Assembly (NCBI RefSeq): GCF_006539185.1
Contig: NZ_BJMN01000005.1
Location: 1-64,000 of the forward strand
DNA: 64,000 nt
DNA from: Streptomyces gardneri
GTDB lineage: Bacteria > Actinomycetota > Actinomycetes > Streptomycetales > Streptomycetaceae
Direction: 5' to 3'
The notes under the pieces were generated by a model. The model saw nothing but the letters and a program-made list of their open reading frames with translations. It ran no database searches and had not been told where the DNA came from. The position numbers and the translations under genes were made by a program. This document shows, one piece after another, positions 24,400-36,018 of the stretch (its first letter is position 1; each line of letters opens with the position of its first letter).

Positions 24400-25404
24400 T
24401 CAGCCCACGGGCGCCGGCACCGGAAGGGGAGCCGCCGCCGGCTCCGTACGGCGTCCGCGGGCGCCCAGCAGGGTCGCGGTCAGACCCGCCGCCGCCCAGA
24501 CGGCGAGCACGAGGAGCGGACCGCCGACCGCCGCGCCGTCGAAGAAGGAGACCGACCGCAGGGCCGAGCCCCCGGCGCCCGGCGGCAGCAACTGCCCGAG
24601 CGAGCCGACCGCGGTGGGCAGCAGCTCCGGTGCGCTCGCCACCCCGGAGAAGGGGTTGCCGATCAGGATCATGAGCAGCGCCCCGAGCCCGAAGCCCGGC
24701 TTTCCGATGAGCGCGGCGAGCCCCGCGAACGTCGAGCCGATCGCCAGGACGGTCAGGGACAGGACCCCGGCCTCCGCCCACCAGTCGCCGGTGAGCGCGC
24801 CGAGCCAGCTGTCGGCGAGGGCCGTGCCGACCAGCCCCGCGAGCACCGAGGCACCGACGAGGGTGGCCACCGCCCGGGTCCCGCGCAGCCCGAGCAGGGT
24901 CGTGACGACACCCGCCGCAGCCCCCGCCAGGGCGAGCGGCAGCAGGCTGGAGGCGAGCACGGCCCCGCGCGGGTCGCCGGCCGGGGCGGCGACCACGTCC
25001 GTGACCGGGACGGTCGTGCCCTCCGGGGCCTGCGCGGCCACGGCCTCCCGCAGCAGCCCGGCCGCCACCGGGCTCGCCGCCGAAGCGGTGAGGAGCTCCG
25101 TACCGCCCGGCGTCACGACCACCGCTCCGTATACATCCCGGTCCGCTATCGCGGCGCGGGCCGCGGCGGCGTCCTCGTACCGGTGGACCTCGAAGGCCCC
25201 CTCGTGGCGGCCGAGCTCCCGCTCCACGGCGGTGACCGCCGTGGCGGGGCCGGCGACGCCGATCGGCAGATCGCGGGGGGCCGTCCGGGCCGCCGGCCAG
25301 GCGAAGGCCCAGAGGGCCAGGGCCACGACGGTCGGGATCAGCACCATCACCGCGATGGTTCTGCGCCCCGCGCCGAGGGCGGGGGCGGTGGTGGTGGCGG
25401 ACAT
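24400..25404 (-). CDS. ABC-2/YhgE-like integral membrane protein
   Basis: A 334-residue protein with one N-terminal span (VMVLIPTVVALALWAFAW), an extracellular domain of about 120 residues (RDVYGAVVVTPGGTELLTASAASP, the substrate-like loop of Pip/YhgE and ABC-2 permeases), and five or six spans at about 155-310. There is no ATPase gene next to it. The divergent TetR gene sits 100 bases away with operator-like sequences between, a layout typical of a repressor and the efflux-related membrane protein it controls. Substrate unknown. Confidence 0.75.
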   Translation of the reverse strand: MSATTTAPALGAGRRTIAVMVLIPTVVALALWAFAWPAARTAPRDLPIGVAGPATAVTAVERELGRHEGAFEVHRYEDAAAARAAIADRDVYGAVVVTPGGTELLTASAASPVAAGLLREAVAAQAPEGTTVPVTDVVAAPAGDPRGAVLASSLLPLALAGAAAGVVTTLLGLRGTRAVATLVGASVLAGLVGTALADSWLGALTGDWWAEAGVLSLTVLAIGSTFAGLAALIGKPGFGLGALLMILIGNPFSGVASAPELLPTAVGSLGQLLPPGAGGSALRSVSFFDGAAVGGPLLVLAVWAAAGLTATLLGARGRRTEPAAAPLPVPAPVG

Positions 25405-25431
25405 GGCGTCCTCGATTCAAAGAGAAGGATC

Positions 25432-25507
25432 GTTCGTTTTTCTTGTTGCCACTGTCCTGCGGAGCCCGGGAGTTGTCAAGAATGAATATTCGTTTTAGGT
25501 TCGACGC
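25432..25507 (+). promoter_or_regulatory. Leaderless TetR promoter with operator in its spacer
   Basis: TTGTCA (25473-25478), 17-base spacer, TAGGTT (25496-25501), then six bases to the ATG of the TetR gene, which places the transcript start at or next to the start codon. The spacer holds the near-palindrome AATGAAT-ATTCGTT (25481-25494). A second TTCGTTTT copy lies at 25433-25440 in front of the divergent membrane protein gene. Autorepression and control of the neighbour fit. Confidence 0.65.
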
Positions 25508-26125
25508 ATGGCTCGTGTCTCCCAGGAACACCTCGACGCCCGGCGGCGGCAGATCCTCGACGGCGCGGCGCGCTGCTTCGCCCGCAACGGCTTCCACGCG
25601 ACCTCGATGCAGGACGTACTGGCCGAGGTCGGCCTCTCGGCCGGCGCGGTCTACCGGTACTTCCGCGGCAAGGACGAACTCATCGCGGCCATCGCCACCG
25701 AGGCCTTCGCCGGCATCCGCAGCGCGTTCGAGGAGGCGTCCAGGGCCACCCCGCCGCCCACCCCCGACGTCCTGCTCGGCGCGGTGCTCCGGCTCTTCCT
25801 GGAGGAGCGGATCGAGGGTGCCGACCGGCAGGCCTTCGCGCGCCTGATCATCCAGGTGTGGACGGAGACCCTGCGCGACGAGGAGCTGGCGAAGACCCTC
25901 GCCGAGGGCTACAACGGCATGCGCGCCGCCTGGACCGACCTCGTTACCGCCTACCGCGAGAGCGGCATCCTGAGCGCCGACGTCCCCGCCGACCACGTGG
26001 CCCGCACCCTCATCGCCGTCGCCCAGGGTTTCATCGCCCAGCAGGCGCTCTTCGGGGACGTGGCCGTGGAGATCCTGGAGGACGGGCTCAGGGGTCTGAT
26101 GTCCATGACCGTCGATCCGGTCTGA
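25508..26125 (+). CDS. TetR-family transcriptional regulator
   Basis: A 205-residue repressor. The helix-turn-helix is at about 13-58: RQILDGAARCFARNGFHATSMQDVLAEVGLSAGAVYRYFRGKDEL, an excellent match to the TetR N-domain (note split here by positions only). The C-terminal ligand domain (70-205) is of the TetR_C_6-like type. Promoter sequence suggests leaderless translation and autorepression. The divergent ABC-2-like membrane protein is the probable main target. The gap to the urease genes downstream is 166 bases with its own signals. Confidence 0.92.
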   Translation: MARVSQEHLDARRRQILDGAARCFARNGFHATSMQDVLAEVGLSAGAVYRYFRGKDELIAAIATEAFAGIRSAFEEASRATPPPTPDVLLGAVLRLFLEERIEGADRQAFARLIIQVWTETLRDEELAKTLAEGYNGMRAAWTDLVTAYRESGILSADVPADHVARTLIAVAQGFIAQQALFGDVAVEILEDGLRGLMSMTVDPV

Positions 26126-26149
26126 TGATCATGGAAACGCAAAGCCGGA

Positions 26150-26166
26150 GTTAACGAGCCGGAAAA
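26150..26166 (+). promoter_or_regulatory. GlnR-like half site upstream of urease
   Basis: GTTAAC followed by GAGCCG and GAAAA (26150-26166) resembles the actinobacterial GlnR box unit GTNAC-n6-GAAAC, with one mismatch in each half. A GGAAACG sequence lies just left at 26133-26139. Urease genes are known GlnR targets in streptomycetes, which raises the plausibility. A second full unit was not found. Confidence 0.4.
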
Positions 26167-26291
26167 ACTTCCGCCCTAACGTGCAATGTCTGGCCGCTGA
26201 CCGCTTCTGCGCAGCTCAACAAGGTGTTGACGCTGGGTAGGGTCCGCAGCTGTCCGGGTCCCGTCCCGGTCGACGACTGTGAGGTGGAAGA

Positions 26292-26594
<303 letters not shown>

Positions 26595-26606
26595 GCGGGG
26601 GCGCCG

Positions 26607-27009
26607 ATGATCCCCGGAGAGATCCTCTACGCGGAGGACCCCGTCGCCCTCAACGAGGGGCGCCCCGTCACCCGCCTGACCGTGCTCAACGCCGCCGACC
26701 GGCCCGTCCAGGTCGGCTCCCACTACCACTTCGCCGAGGTCAACCCGGGTCTGGAGTTCGACCGCGCCGCCGCGCGCGGGCAGCGCCTCCACATCGCCGC
26801 CGGGACCGCCGTCCGCTTCGAGCCCGGCATCCCCGTCGAGGTCGAGCTCGTCCCGATCGCGGGCCGCCGGATCGTCCCGGGTCTGCGGGGCGAGACCGCG
26901 GGCCCTCTCGATGCCGATGTCACCGCTGCCGATGCCACCGCCCCCGAAGCCGTCGTCGCCACCGCCACCGCCACCGCCACCGGGGTCACCGGTCCGAACG
27001 GAGGCCCCC

Positions 27010-27017
<8 letters not shown>
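26607..27017 (+). CDS. ureB: Urease beta subunit with C-terminal extension
   Basis: Structural urease subunit. Residues 1-100 are normal ([48 protein letters not shown]). The protein goes on for about 36 residues of Ala, Thr, Val and Gly with an ATATATAT run encoded by four GCCACC units (26958-26981). Such a tail is absent from ordinary UreB. The tail is probably disordered and may have grown by repeat slippage. The stop overlaps the ureC GTG start by eight bases. Confidence 0.96.
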
Positions 27018-28731
<1,714 letters not shown>

Positions 28732-28743
28732 GGGCGCGGAACG

Positions 28744-29406
28744 ATGACACGCTCCGCGCTCCTCGTGCTCGCCGACGGGCGGTTCCCCGCCGGCGGGCAC
28801 GCCCACTCCGGCGGCGCCGAGGCGGCGGTCAAGGCCGGCCGCATCAAGGACGCCGACGACCTGGAGGCCTTCTGCCGCGGCCGCCTCCACACCGCCGGCC
28901 TCACCGCCGCGGGCCTGGCCGCGGCCGCCGCGTACGGACTCGACCCGCACGAGCTCGACGCGGCCGCCGACGCCCGCACGCCCTCACCCGCGCTGCGCGC
29001 CGCCGCCCGCAGGCTCGGCCGCCAGCTGATGCGGGCCGCCCGCGCCACCTGGCCGAGCCCCGAACTCGACGCGCTGGCGGCGGCCTTCCCGCGCGGCGCC
29101 CATCAGCCCGTCGTCCTCGGCGCCACCGCCCGGGCCGCGGGGCTCGGCCCGGAGGACGCCGCCCACTGCGTCGCCTACGAGACGATCGGCGGCCCCGCCA
29201 CCGCGGTCGTACGCCTCCTCGGCCTCGACCCGTACCGGGCGACCGCCGTCCTCGCCCGTCTCGCACCGGAGATGGACCACGTCGCCGCACGCGCGACCGC
29301 CGCGGCCCGCGAGGGCGTCGAAGCGCTGCCGGCCGCCTCCGCGCCGCTGCTCGACCTCACCGCCGAACAGCACGCGTCCTGGCCCGTCCGCCTCTTCGCG
29401 TCCTGA
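28744..29406 (+). CDS. ureF: Urease accessory protein UreF
   Basis: Nickel-insertion chaperone that acts with UreD and UreG as a checkpoint of the GTPase step. The 220-residue, all-helical protein has the family opening [51 protein letters not shown] and the C-terminal [22 protein letters not shown]. It follows ureC by 12 bases in the same operon. Confidence 0.93.
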   Translation: MTRSALLVLADGRFPAGGHAHSGGAEAAVKAGRIKDADDLEAFCRGRLHTAGLTAAGLAAAAAYGLDPHELDAAADARTPSPALRAAARRLGRQLMRAARATWPSPELDALAAAFPRGAHQPVVLGATARAAGLGPEDAAHCVAYETIGGPATAVVRLLGLDPYRATAVLARLAPEMDHVAARATAAAREGVEALPAASAPLLDLTAEQHASWPVRLFAS

Positions 29407-29438
29407 CCCCCGTCCACGACTCGTACAGGAGCCGTCCC

Positions 29439-30130
<692 letters not shown>

Positions 30131-30134
<4 letters not shown>

Positions 30135-30874
30135 GCCTGAGCGCCACCGCACGGATCGCGGCCGCTGCCGACGGCGGGTTGCCGCTCCTGGAGAGCGACG
30201 GCCCGCTCGCCCTGCGCCGCACCAGGGCCGCCACCGGCTGGACCCGGGTCACCGTCGTCGGGGCGATGAGCGCCCCGCTCGGAGGTGACCGGCTCGCGAT
30301 CGAGGCCGAGGTGCGGGACGGGGCCCGGCTCCTGGTCGACTCGGCCGCCGCCACGCTCGCCCTGCCGGGCCGGAGCGCCGAGCCCGCCGCGTACGACGTC
30401 CGGATCGCCGTGGGGGAGTCGGGCGTCCTCCGCTGGCTGCCCGAGCAGCTCGTCTCCGCCCACGGCTCGGACCTGCGGATGCGCACCACCGTCGAGCTCG
30501 CCGCCACGGCCCGGCTCGTCCTGCGCGAGGAGCAGATCCTCGGCCGGCACGGTGAACCGCCCGGCACCCTCGTCACCCGCCTCACCGTCCGCCGCGCCGG
30601 ACGCCCCCTGCTCGACCAGGAACTGGCGTACGGCCCCGGGGCCCCCGGCGGCTGGGACGGCGGCGCGGTCCTCGGCGGCCACCGGGCCACCGGGCAACTC
30701 CTCGTGGTGGATCCCGACTTCACCGACAAACCGGTGGAAACAAGACTCCTCGGCGAAGGGGCCGTGATCGCCCCGCTCGCCGGGCCCGCGGCCCTCGTCA
30801 CCGCCGTCGCCCCCGACGCCCTCGCGCTCCGCCGCCTCCTCGACGCGGCCCTGGCCGAACTCGCCCCGCTCTGA
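30131..30874 (+). CDS. ureD: Urease accessory protein UreD
   Basis: Scaffold chaperone (UreH in some species) that binds urease and conducts nickel from UreG. The 247-residue protein is beta-rich, with [57 protein letters not shown] and the usual weak overall conservation. GTG 30131 overlaps the ureG stop by four bases. It is the last gene of the urease cluster; no nickel permease gene is adjacent. Confidence 0.93.
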
Positions 30875-30936
30875 GGCGAATCCGGGAGATCACCGCTCAG
30901 CGGGACACCGTTCACCGGTTATTGGTTCGGTAAAGA

Positions 30937-30979
30937 ACACGTGTGCGGACTTAACACGCGTGTAGGGGAGCGATAAAGA
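30937..30979 (+). promoter_or_regulatory. Candidate tap promoter with two small palindromes
   Basis: TTAACA (30951-30956), 17 bases, then TAAAGA (30974-30979) is a plausible promoter for the aminopeptidase gene. ACACGTGT (30937-30944) and ACACGCGTGT (30954-30963) are perfect palindromes 17 bases apart, centre to centre about one and a half turns, the second overlapping the -35 box. Confidence 0.4.
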
Positions 30980-31041
30980 TCAACCGGACAACCTGACACA
31001 CGGGGCTGCGACGGGGGCAGCGCCCATTCTGGGGGAGACAC

Positions 31042-32622
31042 GTGAGACGTACGGCAATGCTCGGCTCGGCCGGCACCCTGATAGCGGGCACCCTTGTCGC
31101 GGGCGCCATCGCGGCCCCGGCGGCCAACGCCGACAGCAACCGGCACCTGCGGGACGCGGAGTCGATCGGCGTCGCCGTCGCCGCGGCCCGGGCCGCCCAG
31201 ACGGGCATCGACTGGCAGGACTGTCCGGCCGACTGGGGCCTGGAGAAGCCGATCCAGTGCGGCTGGGTCACCGTCCCGGTCGACTACGCCAAGCCCCACG
31301 GCAAGAAGATCAAGATCGCGGTCGACCGCGCCAACGCCACCGGCACCCCCGCCGAGCGCCAGGGCGCGCTGCTCTACAACCCCGGCGGCCCCGGCGGCTC
31401 CGGCCTGCGCTTCCCGCGCCGCGTCACCACCAAGAACGCGATCTGGGCGAACACCGCCAAGGCCTACGACTTCGTGGGCTTCGACCCCCGCGGCGTCGGC
31501 AAGTCCGCCCCCATCTCCTGCGTCGACCCGACCGCGTTCGTCAAGGGCCCCAAGCCCGACCCGGTCCCCGACAGCGAGGCCGACAAGCGCGCGCAGCGCA
31601 AGCTCGCCGCCGAGTACGCCCAGGGCTGCCAGGAGAAGAGCGGCGACCTCCTGCCGTACATCAACACCCTCAACACCGCGCGCGACCTCGACGTCGTCCG
31701 GGCCGCCCTCGGCGAGAAGAAGCTCAACTTCGTCGGCGTCTCCTACGGCACCTACCTCGGCGCGGTCTACGGCACGCTCTTCCCGACGCACGTCCGCCGC
31801 ATGGTCCTGGACAGCGTCGTCAACCCGTCGAAGCGTTCGATCTGGTACGAGGCCAACCTCGGCCAGGACATCGCCTTCGAGGGCCGGCTCACGGACTGGA
31901 TGACCTGGGTCGCCCAGAACGACGCCACCTACCACCTGGGCGACACCCTGGCGGAGGTCCGGCAGCAGTGGGAGACCCTGCGCGCCGCCGCCAAGAAGGA
32001 GCCCCTGGGCGGCAAGGTCGGACCGGCCGAGCTCATCGGCTTCTTCCAGAACGCCCCCTACTACGACTCCATGTGGGCCCCGGTGGCCGAGGCCTGGAGC
32101 GCGTACGCCGCCGGTGACCCGCAGCCGCTGATCGAGTCGGCCGCCTCGGACCCCACCGACACGGCCGGCAACATCGCCTCGGAGAACGGCAACGCCGTCT
32201 ACACCGCGGTCGAGTGCAACGACGCCCCCTGGCCGACCAGCTGGAAGAAGTGGGACCGGGACAACTCCCGCCTCCACGAGCAGTACCCGTTCATGACCTG
32301 GGCCAACGCGTGGATGAACCTGCCCTGCGCGACCTGGTCCGGCCCGCGCCAGCGCCCGACCGAGGTGAAGACCGGCAAGGGCCTGCCGCCCGTGCTCATC
32401 GCCCAGTCCGAGCGCGACGCCGCCACGCCGTACGAGGGCGCGGTCGAGCTGCACAAGCGCTTCAAGGGCTCGCGCCTGATCACGGAGAAGGACGCCGGCT
32501 CGCACGGCATCACCGGCCTGCTCAACCCGTGCGTCAACACCAAGGTCGAGGCCTACCTGCTGAGCGGCAAGCTGGACGCGACGGACCAGACGTGCGCACC
32601 GCACGCCACTCCGAAGCCGTAA
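31042..32622 (+). CDS. tap: Secreted tripeptidyl aminopeptidase
   Basis: Exported serine peptidase that removes tripeptides from protein N-termini. A signal peptide covers about residues 1-30 (RR, then GTLIAGTLVAGAIAAPAANA). The alpha/beta hydrolase body has the oxyanion segment NPGGPGGSG, FDPRGVGKS, the nucleophile elbow GVSYGTYLG (Ser234), SERDAATP (acid) and KDAGSHGI (histidine), exactly the Tap/SlpD/SlpE pattern of Streptomyces. The 526-residue length is normal. GTG start after GGGGGAG. A strong terminator follows. Probably secreted during growth on protein. Confidence 0.95.
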   Translation: MRRTAMLGSAGTLIAGTLVAGAIAAPAANADSNRHLRDAESIGVAVAAARAAQTGIDWQDCPADWGLEKPIQCGWVTVPVDYAKPHGKKIKIAVDRANATGTPAERQGALLYNPGGPGGSGLRFPRRVTTKNAIWANTAKAYDFVGFDPRGVGKSAPISCVDPTAFVKGPKPDPVPDSEADKRAQRKLAAEYAQGCQEKSGDLLPYINTLNTARDLDVVRAALGEKKLNFVGVSYGTYLGAVYGTLFPTHVRRMVLDSVVNPSKRSIWYEANLGQDIAFEGRLTDWMTWVAQNDATYHLGDTLAEVRQQWETLRAAAKKEPLGGKVGPAELIGFFQNAPYYDSMWAPVAEAWSAYAAGDPQPLIESAASDPTDTAGNIASENGNAVYTAVECNDAPWPTSWKKWDRDNSRLHEQYPFMTWANAWMNLPCATWSGPRQRPTEVKTGKGLPPVLIAQSERDAATPYEGAVELHKRFKGSRLITEKDAGSHGITGLLNPCVNTKVEAYLLSGKLDATDQTCAPHATPKP

Positions 32623-32644
32623 CCGCCTTCGCGGAGCGATGAGG

Positions 32645-32675
32645 AGAGGGGCGGCCGTCCGACGGCCGCCCCTCT
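32645..32675. terminator. Bidirectional hairpin terminator
   Basis: Perfect arms AGAGGGGCGGCCGTC and GACGGCCGCCCCTCT separated by one base (effective loop TCCGA), followed by TCCTC. It lies between tap and the convergent epimerase gene. Confidence 0.88.
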
Positions 32676-32685
32676 TCCTCGTACG

Positions 32686-33720
32686 TCAGCCCCGGGCCTT
32701 CAGCCAGGCGTCCTCCGCCGCGTAGTCGAAGAAGTCGACGCCGTACTTCGCGAGCCCCGTGAAGGCCTCCCGCCAGTCCCGGTCGCCCAGGTGCTCCGTC
32801 AGCCACGCCACCGTCTCCGGCAGCGTCTCGGCGTACGACACCACCGGCCGGTACCCCAGCTCCCGCTCGGCCGCCGTCATGTCGTAGACGACGGGATGCG
32901 GCGCGGTCCACGGAGTGGACCCCACCGTGCCGTCCGGCGCCCCGTCCATCAGCACCGTCTCGCTCGTCACCCCCATGACCGCGTCGATCGCCGCCCCGAT
33001 CTCCGCCACCGTCGGCGCCTCGGGGTCGGCGCCGTTGAGCACCCGGCTCCCCGGCTTCGACGCCGCGAGCCGGACGAGCTCGGCGAGGTTGTCCACGTGG
33101 GCCGGATGGAACCGCGAGGCACCGCCGTACGCGAGGACGCGCACCGGCCGCCCGTCGAGCGCCCGCTTGACGAACCACAGCTCGCGCGGGCCCGGGCTGA
33201 ACCGCCCGTGGATCGCGCCCGCGCGCAGCAGCGTCGTCGGCAGCGCGTCGCCCGCCGCCAGCAGCTCCTGCTCCAGGGCGATCTTCCGCGTGCTGTACGT
33301 GGTGTCGCCCGGCGCCACGGTCCGCCAGTCCTCCGGGGTGGGCAACGGGAAGGCGGGGAAGCCGTCGGGCCGGTCCTGGGTGTCGAAGCTGCGGCCCTCC
33401 TCGTCCTCGTAGACGGCGCCGCTCGACACCACCACCGCCGAGCCGATCCGGTCGGCGAGACCGGTCAGCTGCCGGCCGTGCCCACCGTCGTACGCGACGA
33501 TGTCGACGAGCACGTCACAGCCGTCGCCGAGCCCCGCCGCGAGCGCCCCCTCCTCGGTCCGGTCGAGCCGCACCGTCCGGACCTCGTCCGGCCACCTCTC
33601 GTCCCGCGCGCCGCCCCGCGAGGCGGCCGTCACCTCCCAGCCGTCGGCGACGAGGGCCCGCACGGCCGCCCGCCCCACCTGTCCCGACCCACCCAGTACG
33701 AACGCGTTTCCCTTGGTCAT
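32686..33720 (-). CDS. NAD-dependent epimerase/dehydratase family protein
   Basis: A 344-residue short-chain dehydrogenase/reductase of the extended type. The nucleotide site is FVLGGSGQVGRAA near the N-terminus, and the active-site tyrosine and lysine appear as YSTRK (YxxxK) near residue 145. DVLVDIVAYDGGHGRQL and FHPAHVDNLAELVRLA are typical of extended SDR proteins related to plant CSP41/isoflavone reductase types. ATG 33720 is used, though a GTG lies two codons upstream and TAGCGT upstream suggests little or no leader. Substrate unknown; it stands alone. Confidence 0.85.
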   Translation of the reverse strand: MTKGNAFVLGGSGQVGRAAVRALVADGWEVTAASRGGARDERWPDEVRTVRLDRTEEGALAAGLGDGCDVLVDIVAYDGGHGRQLTGLADRIGSAVVVSSGAVYEDEEGRSFDTQDRPDGFPAFPLPTPEDWRTVAPGDTTYSTRKIALEQELLAAGDALPTTLLRAGAIHGRFSPGPRELWFVKRALDGRPVRVLAYGGASRFHPAHVDNLAELVRLAASKPGSRVLNGADPEAPTVAEIGAAIDAVMGVTSETVLMDGAPDGTVGSTPWTAPHPVVYDMTAAERELGYRPVVSYAETLPETVAWLTEHLGDRDWREAFTGLAKYGVDFFDYAAEDAWLKARG

Positions 33721-33784
33721 GATCACGACGCTACGGGCACCGGGACCGCAGCCACCGGCGATTGCGCCGTGCGCGGATCCGCCC

Positions 33785-34531
33785 TCAGCGTTCCCGGCGG
33801 CGGAACTTTCTCGCGGGCACGTCGTTCCCCGCCTCCGCCGCCTTCACCACCGCCGCGTACTCGTCCACGTACTCCTGACCGGACAGCCGCAGGATCTCGT
33901 ACATGATCTCGTCGGTCACCGCGCGGACCACCGCCCGCTCGTCCGCGGACCCCGCGAAGCGGGAGAAGTCCAGCGGCGCCCCGAAGCGGATCGAGACCCG
34001 GCGGATCCGCGGCACGACCTTCCCCGGCGGCTGGATCTCGAACGTGCCGACCATGGCGCACGGCACCACCGGCACCCCGGCGGTCAGTGCCATCACCGCC
34101 ACCCCGACCTTGCCCTTGTAGAGCCGCCCGTCGTGGGAGCGCGTCCCCTCGGGATAGATCCCGAGGAGCTCACCCTTGCCCAGGACACCGAGCCCCTCAC
34201 GGATCGCCGCCTGCCCGGCCTCCTTCCCGGACCGGTCCACCGGGATCTGGCCGGCGGTCCGGAAGAACGCGGCCGTGAGCCGCCCCTTGATGCCGGGCCC
34301 CGTGAAGTACTCCTGTTTGGCGAGGAAGGTGATCCGCCGGTCGAGCACGACCGGCATCAGGAAGTGGTCGGAGAAGGAGAGGTGATTGCCCGCGACGATC
34401 GCCGCGCCCTCCTCCGGGATGTGCTCGAGCCCCTCGATCCGCGGCCGGAAGAGCAGCCTGAGCAGCGGCCCCAGCAGTACGTGCTTCAACAGGTGGTAGA
34501 ACACCCGCGACCCCCGTTCGTCGTCCGTCAT
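33785..34531 (-). CDS. 1-acylglycerol-3-phosphate acyltransferase (PlsC-like)
   Basis: Membrane-associated lysophospholipid acyltransferase of 248 residues. Motif I NHLSFSDHF (His-X4-Asp catalytic pair), motif III YPEGTRS and VVPCAMVGTFE (motif IV) are all present. A hydrophobic N-terminal segment (FYHLLKHVLLGPLLRLLF) probably anchors it to the membrane. Expected role: second acylation in phosphatidic acid synthesis. A charged C-terminal tail (RKFRRRER) ends it. It is divergent from the DUF3048 lipoprotein gene, with about 50 bases between starts. Confidence 0.9.
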   Translation of the reverse strand: MTDDERGSRVFYHLLKHVLLGPLLRLLFRPRIEGLEHIPEEGAAIVAGNHLSFSDHFLMPVVLDRRITFLAKQEYFTGPGIKGRLTAAFFRTAGQIPVDRSGKEAGQAAIREGLGVLGKGELLGIYPEGTRSHDGRLYKGKVGVAVMALTAGVPVVPCAMVGTFEIQPPGKVVPRIRRVSIRFGAPLDFSRFAGSADERAVVRAVTDEIMYEILRLSGQEYVDEYAAVVKAAEAGNDVPARKFRRRER

Positions 34532-34583
34532 GCCCGTTGTATCGGCGCGAGGGCCCGTGGTCCACTGGTGGGGGAGCGTCACG

Positions 34584-35630
34584 ATGACGGGCGAACGCGG
34601 AACGAGACGTCCCGGCCGTGTCCTCACCGCGCTGCTCTGCGCGGCGACGGCGGCCGGTCTGTACGGCTGCTCCGACCCAGGACCACGCGAGCCGAGCCCC
34701 ACACCGACGCCCCCGCCCGCCACCACGGCCCCCCGCACCACGACTCCGGCGCCCGTCACCACGACCCCGGTGCCCGCCGGCCGGTCACCGCTCACCGGAC
34801 TCCCCGCGCGGCCCGCCCCCGTCGTCGCCGTGAAGATCGACAACGTGGCGGCGGCCCGCCCCCACACCGGCCTGGGCGCCGCCGACCTCGTCTACGTCGA
34901 ACAGGTCGAGGGCGGTGTGACCCGGCTCCTCGCGGTGTACTCCTCCCGCCTCCCCGAGCTCACCGGCCCCGTCCGCAGCGCCCGGGAGTCCGACATATCG
35001 CTCCTCGCGCCCTTCGGCCGGCCGGTGCTCGCCTACTCCGGTGCGCAGAGCGCCCTGAACCCCCTGCTGGACGCCGCACCGCTGCACCTCGTCACCGAGA
35101 GCACCGCCCCCGGGGCCTTCCGGCGCTCCCCGGACCGGGCCGCCCCGCACAACCTCTACCTCCGCCCGGAACGCGCCCTCGCCACCGATCCGGCAGCGCG
35201 GAACGCCCAGGACATCGGCTTCCGCTTCGGGGCCGCGCCGCCCGGCGGCACCCCGGTCGACACCTCGACCGTCCGCTTCCCGGCAGCCCGCTACACCTTC
35301 ACCTGGTCCGCGGCCGACCGCGCCTGGCGGGTCGCGATGGACGGCCGCGAGGCCCGCGCCACGGACACCGGACCGCTCACCCCGGAGACGGTCGTCGTCC
35401 AGCGCGTCACCATCCGCCCGTCCGAGTTCCAGGACAAGTTCGGCTCGGTCTCCCCGTACACCGAGACCACCGGCAGCGGCACCGCGCTGGTCCTGCGCGA
35501 CGGCCGCTCGTACGAGGCCCGCTGGTCCCGGCCCACTGCCGACGCGGGCACCACCTTCACCACCCCGGACGGGGCGCCCCTCACCTTCGCCCCGGGCCAG
35601 ACCTGGGTCGTCCTCGCCCCGCGCGGGTAG
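34584..35630 (+). CDS. DUF3048 (YerB-like) lipoprotein
   Basis: A 348-residue exported lipoprotein. The signal peptide ends in a lipobox LYGC, followed by a Pro/Thr-rich linker (about 30-65). The DUF3048 domains follow: PLTGLPARPAPVVAVKIDNV, ADLVYVEQVEGGVTRLLAVY, GPVRSARESDISLLAPF and the C-terminal FTTPDGAPLTFAPGQTWVVL. B. subtilis YerB is the named relative; function is unknown, though the fold is thought to be cell-surface. ATG chosen with GGGGGAG seven bases upstream. Confidence 0.9.
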   Translation: MTGERGTRRPGRVLTALLCAATAAGLYGCSDPGPREPSPTPTPPPATTAPRTTTPAPVTTTPVPAGRSPLTGLPARPAPVVAVKIDNVAAARPHTGLGAADLVYVEQVEGGVTRLLAVYSSRLPELTGPVRSARESDISLLAPFGRPVLAYSGAQSALNPLLDAAPLHLVTESTAPGAFRRSPDRAAPHNLYLRPERALATDPAARNAQDIGFRFGAAPPGGTPVDTSTVRFPAARYTFTWSAADRAWRVAMDGREARATDTGPLTPETVVVQRVTIRPSEFQDKFGSVSPYTETTGSGTALVLRDGRSYEARWSRPTADAGTTFTTPDGAPLTFAPGQTWVVLAPRG

Positions 35631-35675
35631 CGATCAGGGGCGCCCGGTATCAGGGGCGCCCGGCACATCAGGTGG

Positions 35676-35897
35676 TCAGGGCTGTGTCGTGCCCGGCCGG
35701 CCGGGACCGCCCGGTGGGCGACGGCGCGGAGAGGCGGGGACCGAGCTGTCCGCCGCCGCCATGCCGATCGTGGCCACCACCAGCACCACGAGGCCGAACC
35801 ACAGCCAGCCGCTGCTGCCGAGCGCCACCGTGTACGTCGTCGTCAGAACCAGTGCCGCGCCGGTGAGCGCCGCCATCGTCTTCGTGGGACCGGACAT
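35676..35897 (-). CDS. Small membrane protein (73 aa)
   Basis: Two hydrophobic segments (about 7-26 and 31-49: MAALTGAALVLTTTYTVAL, WLWFGLVVLVVATIGMAA) followed by a Pro/Arg/Gly-rich tail. Composition and size are like the many short two-span proteins of Streptomyces; no family recognised. The start has weak upstream sequence, so both start and reality are less certain than for neighbours. Confidence 0.6.
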   Translation of the reverse strand: MSGPTKTMAALTGAALVLTTTYTVALGSSGWLWFGLVVLVVATIGMAAADSSVPASPRRRPPGGPGRPGTTQP

Positions 35898-36018
35898 CGG
35901 TCCGCCTCCTCCCGACCGGGGCCGCGGAAGTCGCCGTCCCTATCGTGACCCCGGAAGGGGGGCGCGCGCTACTCCCTGGACGCTCCCGCGTGCGCCGGTG
36001 CCGGAAGCGGGCCGGTCG

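Noticed and set aside
24292-24400. A toxin gene partner for the Phd antitoxin
   Set aside because: Nothing but a strong terminator lies between the antitoxin and the next gene, which is an unrelated membrane protein on the other strand.
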